Positions 9,133 to 17,478 of a stretch of 64,000 nt of DNA are shown piece by piece. The notes under the pieces were generated by a model. That model made no database searches, was not told the DNA's origin, and worked only from the letters and a program-made list of their open reading frames with translations. Numbering within the stretch: the first letter of the stretch is position 1; each line of letters opens with the position of its first letter. The position numbers and the translations under genes are program-made. Source of the stretch: Streptomyces sp. MA5143a (GTDB lineage Bacteria; Actinomycetota; Actinomycetes; Streptomycetales; Streptomycetaceae); contig NZ_OLMK01000072.1 of the NCBI RefSeq assembly GCF_900290235.1, positions 62,001-126,000 of the forward strand, given 5' to 3'.

Positions 9133-10161
9133 TCAGCCCACCTTCCGGCCCCGCAGCGGTTCCGTGTCGGCGCCGGCGCCCTGCCGCAGGCCTTCCAGGA
9201 ACTCCTCCAGCACCTCCACGGCCGTCCGCTCGGGCCGCCAGTGCAGCTCGTCGCGGGCCCGGGTGCAGTCCATCAGCGGCAGCCGCAGCACCGCGTCGAA
9301 GAGATGCGGCGACGCGGGCAGCAGCCTCAGATTCCACGCGGCGGCGACCGCCGACCGGACGGCGGCCCGCGGCAGCCGCATCGGCCGCGACCCCGTCATC
9401 TCGCCCAGCAGCCCCGCGTCCACGGGCGGCTCGGCCGCCAGGTTGAAGGCGCCGCGCACCTCGGAGTGGAGCGCCAGCCGGTACGCGTGGGCGGCGTCGT
9501 CGGTGTGCAGCGCCTGGACCCGCAGCCCCGGGATGTCGGGCATGAAGGGCAGCAGCTCGGGCCGGGCGAGCGGCCCCGGCAGAAGACGTCCGCCGAAGAT
9601 CCGGCGCTGCTCGCTCGCCGATTCCCGCTTGAACAGGAACGCGGGCCGCATCCGCACCACCCGCACCTCGGGGTGCTCGTACTCGAAGGAGTCCAGGGCA
9701 CGCTCCAGGTACGCCTTCTCCCGGCAGTACGCGGCGTCCGGCCAGCCGTGCGTGGGCCACGACTCGTCGACGGACCGGTCCTTCGGGCCCGGCGAGTACG
9801 CGCCGACCGAGGAGGCGTGCACCAGGGCCGGGACCTTCGCCGCCGCCACCGCCTCGAAGACCCGCATGCTGCCGAGCACATTGGTCCGCCAGGTGACGGC
9901 CGGGTCATGGGTGGGCTGGAAGGCCCACGCGAGATGGACGACCGCCGTCGCCCCCTCGAACTCCTTCCTCAGGTCGGCGTCCCCGGACCCCAGGTCCACG
10001 GCCGACCACTCCGTCTTCTCGGGCGACCAGTCGGGGACCCGACGGGCGAGGCCCCGCACCTGCCCGACCCGCTCGTCCTCCGCGAGCAGCCGTACCAGGC
10101 TCGTTCCGACATTGCCGGTGGCGCCCGTGATCACGATCTTGTCGCCGGACTCCTTGTTCAC
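9133..10161 (-). CDS. NAD-dependent epimerase/dehydratase (extended SDR) family protein
   Basis: A 342-residue extended short-chain dehydrogenase. The Rossmann motif ITGATGNVGTSLVRLL (TGxxGxxG) is at the N-terminus and the catalytic Tyr/Lys appears as YCREKAYLE. A Ser upstream (VHASSVGAYSPG) completes the triad. Members act on nucleotide sugars or other carbonyl compounds; the substrate here cannot be told. GTG 10161 is chosen because GAGAGGAG lies 6 nt upstream and the Rossmann strand begins a few residues in; the longer open frame upstream has no support. Divergent from the VanX-type gene. Confidence 0.88.
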   Translation of the reverse strand: MNKESGDKIVITGATGNVGTSLVRLLAEDERVGQVRGLARRVPDWSPEKTEWSAVDLGSGDADLRKEFEGATAVVHLAWAFQPTHDPAVTWRTNVLGSMRVFEAVAAAKVPALVHASSVGAYSPGPKDRSVDESWPTHGWPDAAYCREKAYLERALDSFEYEHPEVRVVRMRPAFLFKRESASEQRRIFGGRLLPGPLARPELLPFMPDIPGLRVQALHTDDAAHAYRLALHSEVRGAFNLAAEPPVDAGLLGEMTGSRPMRLPRAAVRSAVAAAWNLRLLPASPHLFDAVLRLPLMDCTRARDELHWRPERTAVEVLEEFLEGLRQGAGADTEPLRGRKVG

Positions 10162-10303
10162 CGCTGACTCCTCTCGCGCCGCGACTTCCAGGGCCGCCCA
10201 CGAGTACCCGGACCACGCCGTCGCACGCGGCGGCCCTCCCCGGCGGGCGCCGGTCTGGCCGATTCCCGCGGTGCCCCTACGCGCCCACGAGAGGATCACC
10301 CCC

Positions 10304-10960
10304 ATGACCGAGATCATCCTGATGTCCGATCCCGAGGTCGCGGCCGTACCCGTGCGCGACTGCGACGAGCCGCTCGTCGACGTACGCCGGGACAGTGCCC
10401 TGCCGGTCGACCCCCGCAAGGCCGACGCCACGGGTGCCTACGCCCATCTGCGCGCGGGAGTGCTGGAGAGGCTGGTCCGGGCCCAGTCGCTGCTGCCGGA
10501 GGGTCTGCGCCTGCTGTTCGTCGAGGGATACCGGCCCCCGGACCTGCAACGCCGGTACTTCGACGAGTACACGGCCGAGATACGCGCCCTGCACCCCGCC
10601 TGGGACGCCGCCCGCGTCCGCACGGCGGCCAGCCGCTATGTGTCGCCGCCCGAGCTGGCCCCGCACTCGGCGGGCGCCGCCGTCGACCTGACCCTCGTCG
10701 ACGCCGACGGTCGCGAACTCGACTGCGGTACGCCGGTCAACGCCAGCCCCGAGGACAGCGCGGGCGCCTGTTACACGGGTGCCGGGAACATCCCCGCCGA
10801 GGCCCGCGCCCACCGGGAGACCCTGGGGGCCGCCCTCACGAAGGCCGGGCTGGTCAACTACCCCACCGAGTGGTGGCACTGGTCGTACGGCGACCGCTAC
10901 TGGGCCCTGATGACGGGCGCGCCGGCCGCCCTGTACGGCCCGAGAGACCTCACGGGCTGA
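10304..10960 (+). CDS. VanX-type D-alanyl-D-alanine dipeptidase (M15 family)
   Basis: A 218-residue zinc dipeptidase of the M15D group. Zinc ligands are visible in APHSAGAAVDLTL (His and Asp) and EWWHWSYGD (catalytic Glu and ligand His); the transition-state Arg lies in EGYRPPDLQ. VanX hydrolyses D-Ala-D-Ala so that D-Ala-D-Lac can replace it in glycopeptide resistance, but stand-alone homologues also take part in cell-wall recycling. No vanH, vanA, vanR or vanS is adjacent, so resistance is not implied. No signal peptide, so cytoplasmic. Start ATG 10304 has GAGAGGA upstream. A hairpin terminator follows. Confidence 0.88.
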   Translation: MTEIILMSDPEVAAVPVRDCDEPLVDVRRDSALPVDPRKADATGAYAHLRAGVLERLVRAQSLLPEGLRLLFVEGYRPPDLQRRYFDEYTAEIRALHPAWDAARVRTAASRYVSPPELAPHSAGAAVDLTLVDADGRELDCGTPVNASPEDSAGACYTGAGNIPAEARAHRETLGAALTKAGLVNYPTEWWHWSYGDRYWALMTGAPAALYGPRDLTG

Positions 10961-10985
10961 CGACTGCCGCTCATGCGAAGGACAA

Positions 10986-11018
10986 GCCCCGACCGGACGG
11001 GGGAATCTCGGTCGGGGC
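10986..11018. terminator. 9-bp stem hairpin after the dipeptidase gene
   Basis: GCCCCGACC (10986-10994) pairs with GGTCGGGGC (11010-11018) across a 15-nt loop. Located 25 bp after the dipeptidase stop. The remaining 225 bp to the HAD gene show no gene. Confidence 0.65.
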
Positions 11019-11243
11019 GGTCTGTGTGTGGGTGCGGATGGCGGTCGCCTCTCGGCGAAAGGCTCCACAGGGCTTCAGCCGAACGATCGTCCCTGTGGGC
11101 AAAAGGTGAGGCCCGGGGACACTGTCCCATCCACACCCACGGTTTGTTCAACGGGCAACCACCCGTGGCTGTTCCCTCCGTTCCGGACCTCGCCGGTGAT
11201 CCGCGTCACGTCGTCAGGGCGGGCCGCGGCGGCCCTCGTCAGG

Positions 11244-11909
11244 TCATTCCTCGCGGCCCAGCGGGCTGTCGTCCAGCGCGGCCAGCAGATGCGCCGGATT
11301 CCGGAACACCATCTCCGCGCCGGCCGCCTCCAGCTCGGGACGCGGGATGCCCCCGCTGAGCACGGCCACACAGCGGACGCCCGCCCGGACGCCGGCCCGC
11401 ATGTCCCACACCGTGTCCCCGACGAACACCGACCGCCCGGCCGGGGCCTTCGCCAGCTCCAGCGCGTGCTCCACCGGGTCGGGGGCAGGTTTGCCCTCGG
11501 CCACGTCCTCCGCGCTCGCCGTCGCCATGATGGCGTCGTCCGCGCCGATCGCGCGCCGCAGCGCGACCAGCTCCGGCCCGCTGGCGGACGTCGCCAGCAC
11601 CACCCGCCAGCCCTGCCCGTCGAGCCGCCGCAGCAGCCGCCCGGCCTCCGGGAACGGGGGCAACCGCTCGAAGTACGTCCCGTACAACGCCTTGTGCGCC
11701 GCGCTCAGCGCGTCGCTCTCCTCCGGCTTCGGCTCCTCGGCCAGCACATGGGTGATCAGGTCCCGCGACGGCAGCCCCACCGCCCGGTGGATGTCGTGCA
11801 TCGCCACCTGGTGCCCGGCCTGACGGAACGCCTCCCACCAGGCGACCACATGCAGATGGTTGGTGTCGACGAGAGTCCCGTCGACATCGAACACAGCGGC
11901 CTTGGCCAT
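11244..11909 (-). CDS. HAD-superfamily phosphatase (phosphoglycolate-phosphatase-like)
   Basis: A 221-residue haloacid-dehalogenase hydrolase. Motif I FDVDGTLVDT gives the nucleophile Asp and acid/base Asp; a helical cap (residues about 18-90) follows; motif II is VVLATSA, motif III lysine lies in GKPAPDP, and motif IV acids are in VFVGDTVWDM. The size and cap place it with beta-phosphoglucomutase and Gph-type enzymes acting on small phosphorylated metabolites. It is 25 nt downstream of the PHP-domain gene on the same strand with its own AGGAAAGG site, so the two form an operon. The exact substrate is unknown. Confidence 0.9.
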   Translation of the reverse strand: MAKAAVFDVDGTLVDTNHLHVVAWWEAFRQAGHQVAMHDIHRAVGLPSRDLITHVLAEEPKPEESDALSAAHKALYGTYFERLPPFPEAGRLLRRLDGQGWRVVLATSASGPELVALRRAIGADDAIMATASAEDVAEGKPAPDPVEHALELAKAPAGRSVFVGDTVWDMRAGVRAGVRCVAVLSGGIPRPELEAAGAEMVFRNPAHLLAALDDSPLGREE

Positions 11910-11934
11910 GACGCACCTTTCCTCGCATCGGGTG

Positions 11935-13002
11935 TCACTTCTCGCGTTCCGAAACGGGCGGTGATCGCCGCGGGGCGCCCGGCACGGGCACCTCCCTGTC
12001 GTGGGCCCACCGCAGCAGGTCCTCCACGCCCCACGTCGTCACCACCCGGTCCTCGGGTACCCCGCACTCCTCGGCTCGCGCACACCCGTGGATCTGCCAG
12101 GTGAGCTGCCCCGGCGCGTGCGCGTCCGTGTCCACGGAGAACAGCACTCCGGCCTCCACCGCCCGCCGCAGCAGCCGCCGGGGCGGGTCCAGCCGCTCCG
12201 GCCTGGAGTTGATCTCCAGGGCCGTGCCGGTCTCCGCGCAGGCCGCGAACACCGCGTCCGCGTCGAACTCCGACTCCGGTCGGCCCCGCCCGGTGAGCAA
12301 CCGTCCCGTGCAGTGACCCAGCACGTCGGAGCGCGGCTCACGGACCGCGGCGACCATCCGCCGGGTCATCGACCTGGCGTCCATCCGCAGCTTGGAGTGC
12401 ACCGACACCACCACGACGTCGAGGCGGTCCAGCAGCTCGGGTTCCTGGTCCAGCGAGCCGTCGTCGAGGATGTCGCACTCGATGCCCGTGAGCAGCCGGA
12501 ACGGCGCCCAGGTCTCGTTCAGCGCCGCCACCACGTCCAGCTGCTCGCGCAGCCGCTCGGGGGACAGGCCACGGGCGACGGTCAGCCGGGGCGAGTGGTC
12601 GGTGAGGACCGCCCACTCGTGGCCGAGACGTGCGGCGGTCCGGCCCATGTCCTCGATCGGGCTGCCCCCGTCCGACCAGTCCGAGTGCACATGGCAGTCG
12701 CCCCGGATCAGCTCCCTCAGCCGGTGGCCGCCGTCCGTGAGGGGGGCCTCCGCCTCCTGCTCCAGCTTCCCCAGATACTCCGGCACCTGCCCGGCCAGCG
12801 CCTCCCGCACCACCTGCGCGGTCTTCGGCCCGATCCCCTTCAGCGACTCCAGCGACCCCGAGGCCGCCCGCTCGGCCACCTCGTCCGGCGGGAACGCGCC
12901 GAGCACCTCGGCGGCCGTACGGAACGCCCGTACCCGATACGTGGGGGCCCGGTCCCGCTCCAGCAGGAAGGCGATCCGCTCCAGGGCCTCGACGGGATCC
13001 AT
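11935..13002 (-). CDS. PolX-like protein: helix-hairpin-helix plus PHP phosphoesterase domain
   Basis: A 355-residue protein. The N-terminal ~90 residues resemble the DNA-binding 8-kDa/HhH region of family X polymerases (LKGIGPKTAQVVREAL). The remainder is a PHP metal-dependent phosphoesterase with GDCHVHSDWSDG (HxH), LTDHS, GIECDIL, VHSKL, LGHCTG and DTDAHAP, the expected ligand set. The nucleotidyltransferase palm of a full PolX (about 570 residues) is absent, so only nuclease or phosphatase activity is expected. Start ATG 13002. First gene of an operon with the HAD phosphatase. DNA-repair role is inferred from the HhH domain. Confidence 0.88.
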   Translation of the reverse strand: MDPVEALERIAFLLERDRAPTYRVRAFRTAAEVLGAFPPDEVAERAASGSLESLKGIGPKTAQVVREALAGQVPEYLGKLEQEAEAPLTDGGHRLRELIRGDCHVHSDWSDGGSPIEDMGRTAARLGHEWAVLTDHSPRLTVARGLSPERLREQLDVVAALNETWAPFRLLTGIECDILDDGSLDQEPELLDRLDVVVVSVHSKLRMDARSMTRRMVAAVREPRSDVLGHCTGRLLTGRGRPESEFDADAVFAACAETGTALEINSRPERLDPPRRLLRRAVEAGVLFSVDTDAHAPGQLTWQIHGCARAEECGVPEDRVVTTWGVEDLLRWAHDREVPVPGAPRRSPPVSEREK

Positions 13003-13107
13003 GGCACCTCCAGCGTTCCGCTTACAGACTCGCCCAGGCGCCGGGTACCCGCACGGCGGCCGTCCGCCGCCCGGTCACGGACGGCGGAACGGGCCTACGC
13101 TCTAGAC

Positions 13108-13344
13108 ATGACGGAAATCGCGAGTCCCTACATCTCCCACCCGCGGGTCATGGTGCTCGGGGTGCAGCCGGGTACGCCGCCGTTCCGCATCGTGGAGATC
13201 GACGGTCAGGTGGTCGGCGAGGCCAAGGCGATGACGGACGTGCTCCAGGCCGCCGCGGCGTACGGGATCACCGTCCATGACCTCGACGACCCGGAGCAGG
13301 TGCGCTGGGTGGGCGGCGACAAGTTCACTTGGACGCCGCGCTAG
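13108..13344 (+). CDS. Small conserved hypothetical protein
   Basis: A 78-residue protein (MTEIASPYISHPRVMVLGVQ onward) with no recognised catalytic motif; composition suggests a small alpha/beta fold. I have the impression of a protein common in streptomycetes but cannot name its family. A TACGCT -10-like box (13096-13101) lies 6 nt before the ATG, so the transcript is probably leaderless. Its 3' end overlaps the convergent VanZ gene by 20 bp. Confidence 0.78.
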   Translation: MTEIASPYISHPRVMVLGVQPGTPPFRIVEIDGQVVGEAKAMTDVLQAAAAYGITVHDLDDPEQVRWVGGDKFTWTPR

Positions 13345-13996
13345 CCCGTTCGGCGGCGCCGGCCCCTGGCTTGGCCCGGCGGGGCAGGCGCCAGGCGACC
13401 TTGCGGGACGTCGGGCTGCCGGCACCCCGCTGCCGCCCGGCGGTGCCGCCGCGCGGCGTCTTCGGCCGCTTCCGCGCGGCGGGGGCGTGCACGGCCCGGC
13501 CGAGCCGCCGGCCGAGCAGCAGATAGCCCAGCAGGGCGCCCGTGGTGTTGAGGATGACGTCGTCGATGTCGAACGCGCGACCGGTCACCAATGCGCCCTG
13601 CACCAGTTCGACCAGCAGCATCATCAGGGCCGTCAGCGCGGGCACCCGCAGCAGTCCGCGGGTCCCCGGCGCCAGCACCGGCAGCAGGATGCCGAAGGGC
13701 ACCCCCAGCAGGATGTTCCCGCCGAGCTGCTTGACGGCGTCACGCGGGGACGGGTGGTGCCAGTAGAGCTCCAGGGAGCTGCCGGGGCGCAGGTTGCTGT
13801 GCGTGAGGGCCTCCGACGCCGGCGACGGCTGGAGCGTGAGTCCCGCCAGCACCGCGCCGAACGCCACCATGGCCGCGAAGGCCAGCGCCATCACCAGCAC
13901 CCGCACGGGCAGCGGAAGGGGCCGTCGATCGCCTCGCGCGGTCGGCGAACGGCGGCCCGAGACGGTGGACCGGGAACGTGAGGTCGTACGGGCCAT
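13325..13996 (-). CDS. VanZ-family membrane protein
   Basis: A 223-residue membrane protein with about four helices in the first 150 residues. The VanZ-like signature is seen in the KQLGGNILLGVPFGILLP stretch, the LLVELVQ helix and FDIDDVILNTTGALLGYLL. The last 60 residues are a basic Arg/Lys/Ala tail, probably cytoplasmic. VanZ proteins are linked to teicoplanin or lipoglycopeptide tolerance in some bacteria, but most actinobacterial copies have no known role. It lies 2.4 kb from a VanX-type gene without other van genes. Start ATG 13996. Overlaps the 3' end of the small conserved gene by 20 bp, tail to tail. Confidence 0.87.
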   Translation of the reverse strand: MARTTSRSRSTVSGRRSPTARGDRRPLPLPVRVLVMALAFAAMVAFGAVLAGLTLQPSPASEALTHSNLRPGSSLELYWHHPSPRDAVKQLGGNILLGVPFGILLPVLAPGTRGLLRVPALTALMMLLVELVQGALVTGRAFDIDDVILNTTGALLGYLLLGRRLGRAVHAPAARKRPKTPRGGTAGRQRGAGSPTSRKVAWRLPRRAKPGAGAAERASAASK

Positions 13997-14088
13997 CCAA
14001 CCCTCCCAGTTTCAACTTCCTTGTGTGTCAAGGCGGTTACCCCCGAAGCGACCCGCGATGCGCGCTCCGGGAGGTCCCGGTGGGCGGG

Positions 14089-14745
14089 TCAGCCGCCGTA
14101 GGTCACCTTCACCTCCTTGAAGCCCAGGGACTTCAGCAGCCCTTCGAGCATGTCGGTGGTGTTGGCCTCGGCGCGATCCGTCAGCCGGCTGTCCTCGGCG
14201 GCGTCGCCGATGTGCTTGACGGCGAGCCGCTGGACGGCCTGCTCGCTGTTGGGGTTGTCGGAGAACAGGTCGCCGAGACGGTCGAGGAGGCCGCGCTGCT
14301 TGGAGACGGCGTAGGAGTGCTCGGTGTCGAGGGCGGGGGTGCCGAGCCGGGCGTGCGGGAGGTTGATGGTGGCCGACGTGCGCTCCTTGTCGACCTTCAC
14401 GTCGTCGTCGCCGACCTTGCCGAGGTCGACATAGGCGTCGACGGTGCCCGCGCCGACGTACAGCGTGCGGGTGCCGCGGATCGCGTCCGGCAGGTACTTG
14501 GCGTCCTTCTCCAGGTCGACGACCACCTGGAAGTTGCCCGAGGCGGCCTCGTAGCGGCTCATGTCCTGGATGGACCGGAGCAGGGTGGGCCCCGAGCGGT
14601 CGTGCTCCTCCGTGCCGAACATGTCGTCGAACCCCTTGAAGACCAGCAACCTCAGCGCGGCCAGCAGGACCACGATGAGGACCACCACGGCCATGAGCAC
14701 CTTGGCCCAGCCGGGCAGACGCGTGCGCTTGATGGACGTCGTCAT
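14089..14745 (-). CDS. DUF4230 domain-containing membrane-anchored protein
   Basis: A 218-residue protein with one N-terminal membrane anchor (AKVLMAVVVLIVVLLAALRLLVF, described as residues about 13-36) and a soluble outer domain typical of DUF4230, with two tandem beta-rich halves and a Lys/Asp-rich middle. No enzyme motif is visible. Start ATG 14745 is preceded by GGAGGG; a longer open frame upstream lacks support. It is divergent from the PRPP synthetase gene. Function of the family is unknown. Confidence 0.87.
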   Translation of the reverse strand: MTTSIKRTRLPGWAKVLMAVVVLIVVLLAALRLLVFKGFDDMFGTEEHDRSGPTLLRSIQDMSRYEAASGNFQVVVDLEKDAKYLPDAIRGTRTLYVGAGTVDAYVDLGKVGDDDVKVDKERTSATINLPHARLGTPALDTEHSYAVSKQRGLLDRLGDLFSDNPNSEQAVQRLAVKHIGDAAEDSRLTDRAEANTTDMLEGLLKSLGFKEVKVTYGG

Positions 14746-14942
14746 GTCGACGGCCCTCCTTCCTGATTCAACGAATGCCCGCAGAGACCTTGGGGGAACG
14801 CGGAGTTGGGGATTGTCCGTACTTCGCCGTGGACCGGCGGCGCCCTTCGCCCGGGAGCGGACGCCCGAAACGGCGTAGAAGGGACGGCCAGTAGCATGAG
14901 CCGCGCCACCCGTATTGATCATGTTCATGCGAGGAGCCGACC

Positions 14943-15896
14943 GTGCGTGACATCGCCGTCTTCACCGGCAGCGCCCACCCCGAACTGGCGGAAGAGATCT
15001 GCGCGCACCTCGGGGTGCTGCTGAGCCCGTCCCGGGTGAGCCGGTTCGCGAACGACTGTCTGGAGGTGCAGCTCCAGGGCAACTGCCGGGAGCGGGACGT
15101 GTTCCTGGTGCAGCCGCTGGTCGCGCCGGTGCAGGAGCACCTCGTCGAACTGCTGCTGATGTGCGACGCGGCGCGCGGTGCCTCGGCGGGCCGGATCACC
15201 GTCGTCATGCCGCACTACTCGTACGCCCGCTCCGACAAGAAGGACGCCCCGCGCATCTCCATCGGCGGTCGTCTCGTCGCGGATCTGCTGGTCTCGGCGG
15301 GGGCCGGGCGGGTGCTCACGATGACCCTGCACTCGCCACAGGTGCACGGCTTCTTCTCGGTGCCGGTCGATCATCTGCACGCGCTGCGCGAGCTGGCCGC
15401 GCACTTCCGCCAGTACGACCTGAGCCGTACGGCGGTCGTCTCCCCGGACCTGGGCAACGCCAAGGAGGCGGCGGCGTTCGCGCGGATGATCGGCGCGCAG
15501 GTCGCCGCGGGCGCCAAGCAGCGCTTCGCGGACGACCGGGTGAGCATCAGCTCGGTGATCGGCGAGGTCGCCGGGCGGGACGTCATCGTGCTCGACGACG
15601 AGATCGCCAAGGGCAGCACCGTGCTGGAGCTCCTCCAGCGGCTGCGGGAGCTGGGGCCGCGGTCCATCCGGGTGGCCTGCACCCACGGGCTGTTCGCGGC
15701 CGGGGCCCTCAAACGGCTGGGCGAGCAGCCGGACGTCCTGGAGATCGTGTGCACCAACACGGTGCCCGTGCCGGTCGAGGAGCGCACCGAGAAACTGCGG
15801 GTCCTCTCCATCGCCCCCGCCTTCGCCGAGGCCGTGCGCCGCATCCACAACGGCGAGTCCGTCAGCGCGCTGTTCGACGCGCTGCCGGGTCACTGA
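14943..15896 (+). CDS. prs: Ribose-phosphate pyrophosphokinase (PRPP synthetase) paralogue
   Basis: A 317-residue enzyme expected to make PRPP from ribose 5-phosphate and ATP for nucleotide, His and Trp synthesis. The ribose-phosphate/ATP region MPHYSYARSDKKDAPR and the PRPP loop VIVLDDEIAKGST are clear. Compared with class I enzymes the loop differs (DDEIAKGST rather than DDMIDTAGT) and the flexible KRR segment reads AKQRFADDR, so this is a divergent type, probably a second copy. GTG 14943 follows GAGGAG by 6 nt. Stands alone, convergent with the amidase. Confidence 0.87.
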   Translation: MRDIAVFTGSAHPELAEEICAHLGVLLSPSRVSRFANDCLEVQLQGNCRERDVFLVQPLVAPVQEHLVELLLMCDAARGASAGRITVVMPHYSYARSDKKDAPRISIGGRLVADLLVSAGAGRVLTMTLHSPQVHGFFSVPVDHLHALRELAAHFRQYDLSRTAVVSPDLGNAKEAAAFARMIGAQVAAGAKQRFADDRVSISSVIGEVAGRDVIVLDDEIAKGSTVLELLQRLRELGPRSIRVACTHGLFAAGALKRLGEQPDVLEIVCTNTVPVPVEERTEKLRVLSIAPAFAEAVRRIHNGESVSALFDALPGH

Positions 15897-15959
15897 GCAC
15901 ATGCGGCTCCGGGCGCCGACCGGCCGTCGTCCTCCGACAGCGTCGGGCCGGGCGTGGAC

Positions 15960-17393
15960 TCAGCCGTGGTGGGCCGGCCTGGGTCGCCAGTCCGGGTCGC
16001 TCCAGAGGCCCAGACGTGCCTCGGCGGCCGCCCCGAGGCGGAACGCGGTCAGATCGTCGAACGGCCGGGCGACGATCTGCACGCCGGTCGGCACCCCGTT
16101 GCCCGCGCGCCCCGAGGGCACGTTGAGGACCGGATGCCGGCCCGCGATGTTGAACAGTTGGGTCAGGCACTGGCTGACGAGGTTGGCGAACCGTACGCCC
16201 TCGGCGAGTTCGACGGACTCGGCCGCCGTGGCGTCCGCCGGGTAGCCCGTGGTGGCCATGGTCGGGCAGATGACGGCGTCGTGGTCGCGGTGGATCTCGG
16301 CGAGCACGGCGTGCATGCGGCCTTCCTCTTCCGCGATCCGCAGGGCGCCGAGGTTCTCCAGGGCCGCCTCGCACGCCTCGACGACATCGAGGACGTCCCG
16401 GGACCAGCGCGGGTCGTCGGCCGGTGCGGCCCCCCGTACGGACGGCCCGAGGAGGAGCCCGTAGTGGGCGAATGCGGTGGCCATGATCGACTGGCGGCTG
16501 ATCGGGATCTCGACCGGGGTCACCTCGGCCCCGGCGTCCCGCAGGGCGCTCGCGAAGCGCTCGATGTCGGCCGCCACCTCGGGGACGACGGGGAAGTCAC
16601 CGATGGTGACGGCGAGCGCGACCTTCAGTCCCGCACACGATCCGAAGGTCGTCGGGAGCGGCGGAACAGCCGGAACCGAGGCGTGGTCCACGGGGTCCGG
16701 TCCGGCGATCACGTTCTGGAAGAGGGCGCAGTCGGTGACCGTGCGGGCCATGGGCCCGTCCTGGCAGTAGGTGTCGAGACTGGTCGGCGGCAGCGACGGC
16801 ACCCGTCCGTAGGGGGGCCGGAACCCGACGACGCCGCACAGGGCCGACGGCACCCGGATGGAGCCCGCGATGTCGGAGCCGGTGGCCAGCGGGGCGAGCC
16901 CGGCGGCCAGTGCCGCGCCCGAGCCGCCCGACGAACCGCCGGGGCTGTAGTCGAGGTTCCATGGATTACGGGTGACGCCCCACAGTTCGGAGTGGGTGGT
17001 CACGGCGATCGAGAACTCCGGCGTCGTGGTCCGCAGGTGCAGGACCGCGCCGGCGTCGATCAGTCGCTGGACCATGGGCTGCGTCCGCGTCGCGACGGTG
17101 CCCTCGGTCAGCAGGGAGCCCAGGCGATGGGACCGGCCGGCGATCGGCATCTCCTCCTTCACCGCGACCGGTACGCCTTCCAGCGCCCGGGGCGCCGGGC
17201 CCTTCCCCGCGTACCTGGCCTCGGCGGCCCGCGCGACATCGTGGGCCTCGTCGAACATCTCCTCGGCGACGGCGTTGACCTCGCTGGTCTTGGCGACCCG
17301 TTCGATCAGCGAGTCCAGGACCTCCACCGGGGACAGCTCGCGCCGCCGAAACGCTCCCAGCATCTCGTCGGCCGACAGATAGTTCAGATCCAT
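15960..17393 (-). CDS. Amidase signature family hydrolase
   Basis: A 477-residue amidase. The Ser-cisSer-Lys triad is visible: Lys in VPVAVKEEM, and the serines in the glycine/serine-rich core SPGGSSGGSGAALAAGLAPLATGSDIAGSIR (described by ends). Family members cleave C-N bonds of amides, including 6-aminohexanoate oligomers and aryl amides; the substrate cannot be told. ATG 17393 is chosen for AGGAGAAACGAAGG just upstream. It lies 85 bp downstream of an SDR gene on the same strand; both are likely controlled by the divergent TetR gene through operators at 18338-18440. Confidence 0.9.
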   Translation of the reverse strand: MDLNYLSADEMLGAFRRRELSPVEVLDSLIERVAKTSEVNAVAEEMFDEAHDVARAAEARYAGKGPAPRALEGVPVAVKEEMPIAGRSHRLGSLLTEGTVATRTQPMVQRLIDAGAVLHLRTTTPEFSIAVTTHSELWGVTRNPWNLDYSPGGSSGGSGAALAAGLAPLATGSDIAGSIRVPSALCGVVGFRPPYGRVPSLPPTSLDTYCQDGPMARTVTDCALFQNVIAGPDPVDHASVPAVPPLPTTFGSCAGLKVALAVTIGDFPVVPEVAADIERFASALRDAGAEVTPVEIPISRQSIMATAFAHYGLLLGPSVRGAAPADDPRWSRDVLDVVEACEAALENLGALRIAEEEGRMHAVLAEIHRDHDAVICPTMATTGYPADATAAESVELAEGVRFANLVSQCLTQLFNIAGRHPVLNVPSGRAGNGVPTGVQIVARPFDDLTAFRLGAAAEARLGLWSDPDWRPRPAHHG

Positions 17394-17478
17394 CCTTCGT
17401 TTCTCCTGACTAGGGGCATGGCGGGTGACAGACGGGGTGGACAGACGGGTGGACAAGGGAGAACGCGCGTCTCACGGG

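Noticed and set aside
10304..13996. Glycopeptide-resistance cluster
   Set aside because: VanX and VanZ-type genes are present but vanH, vanA and the VanRS pair are not; context does not support a resistance operon.
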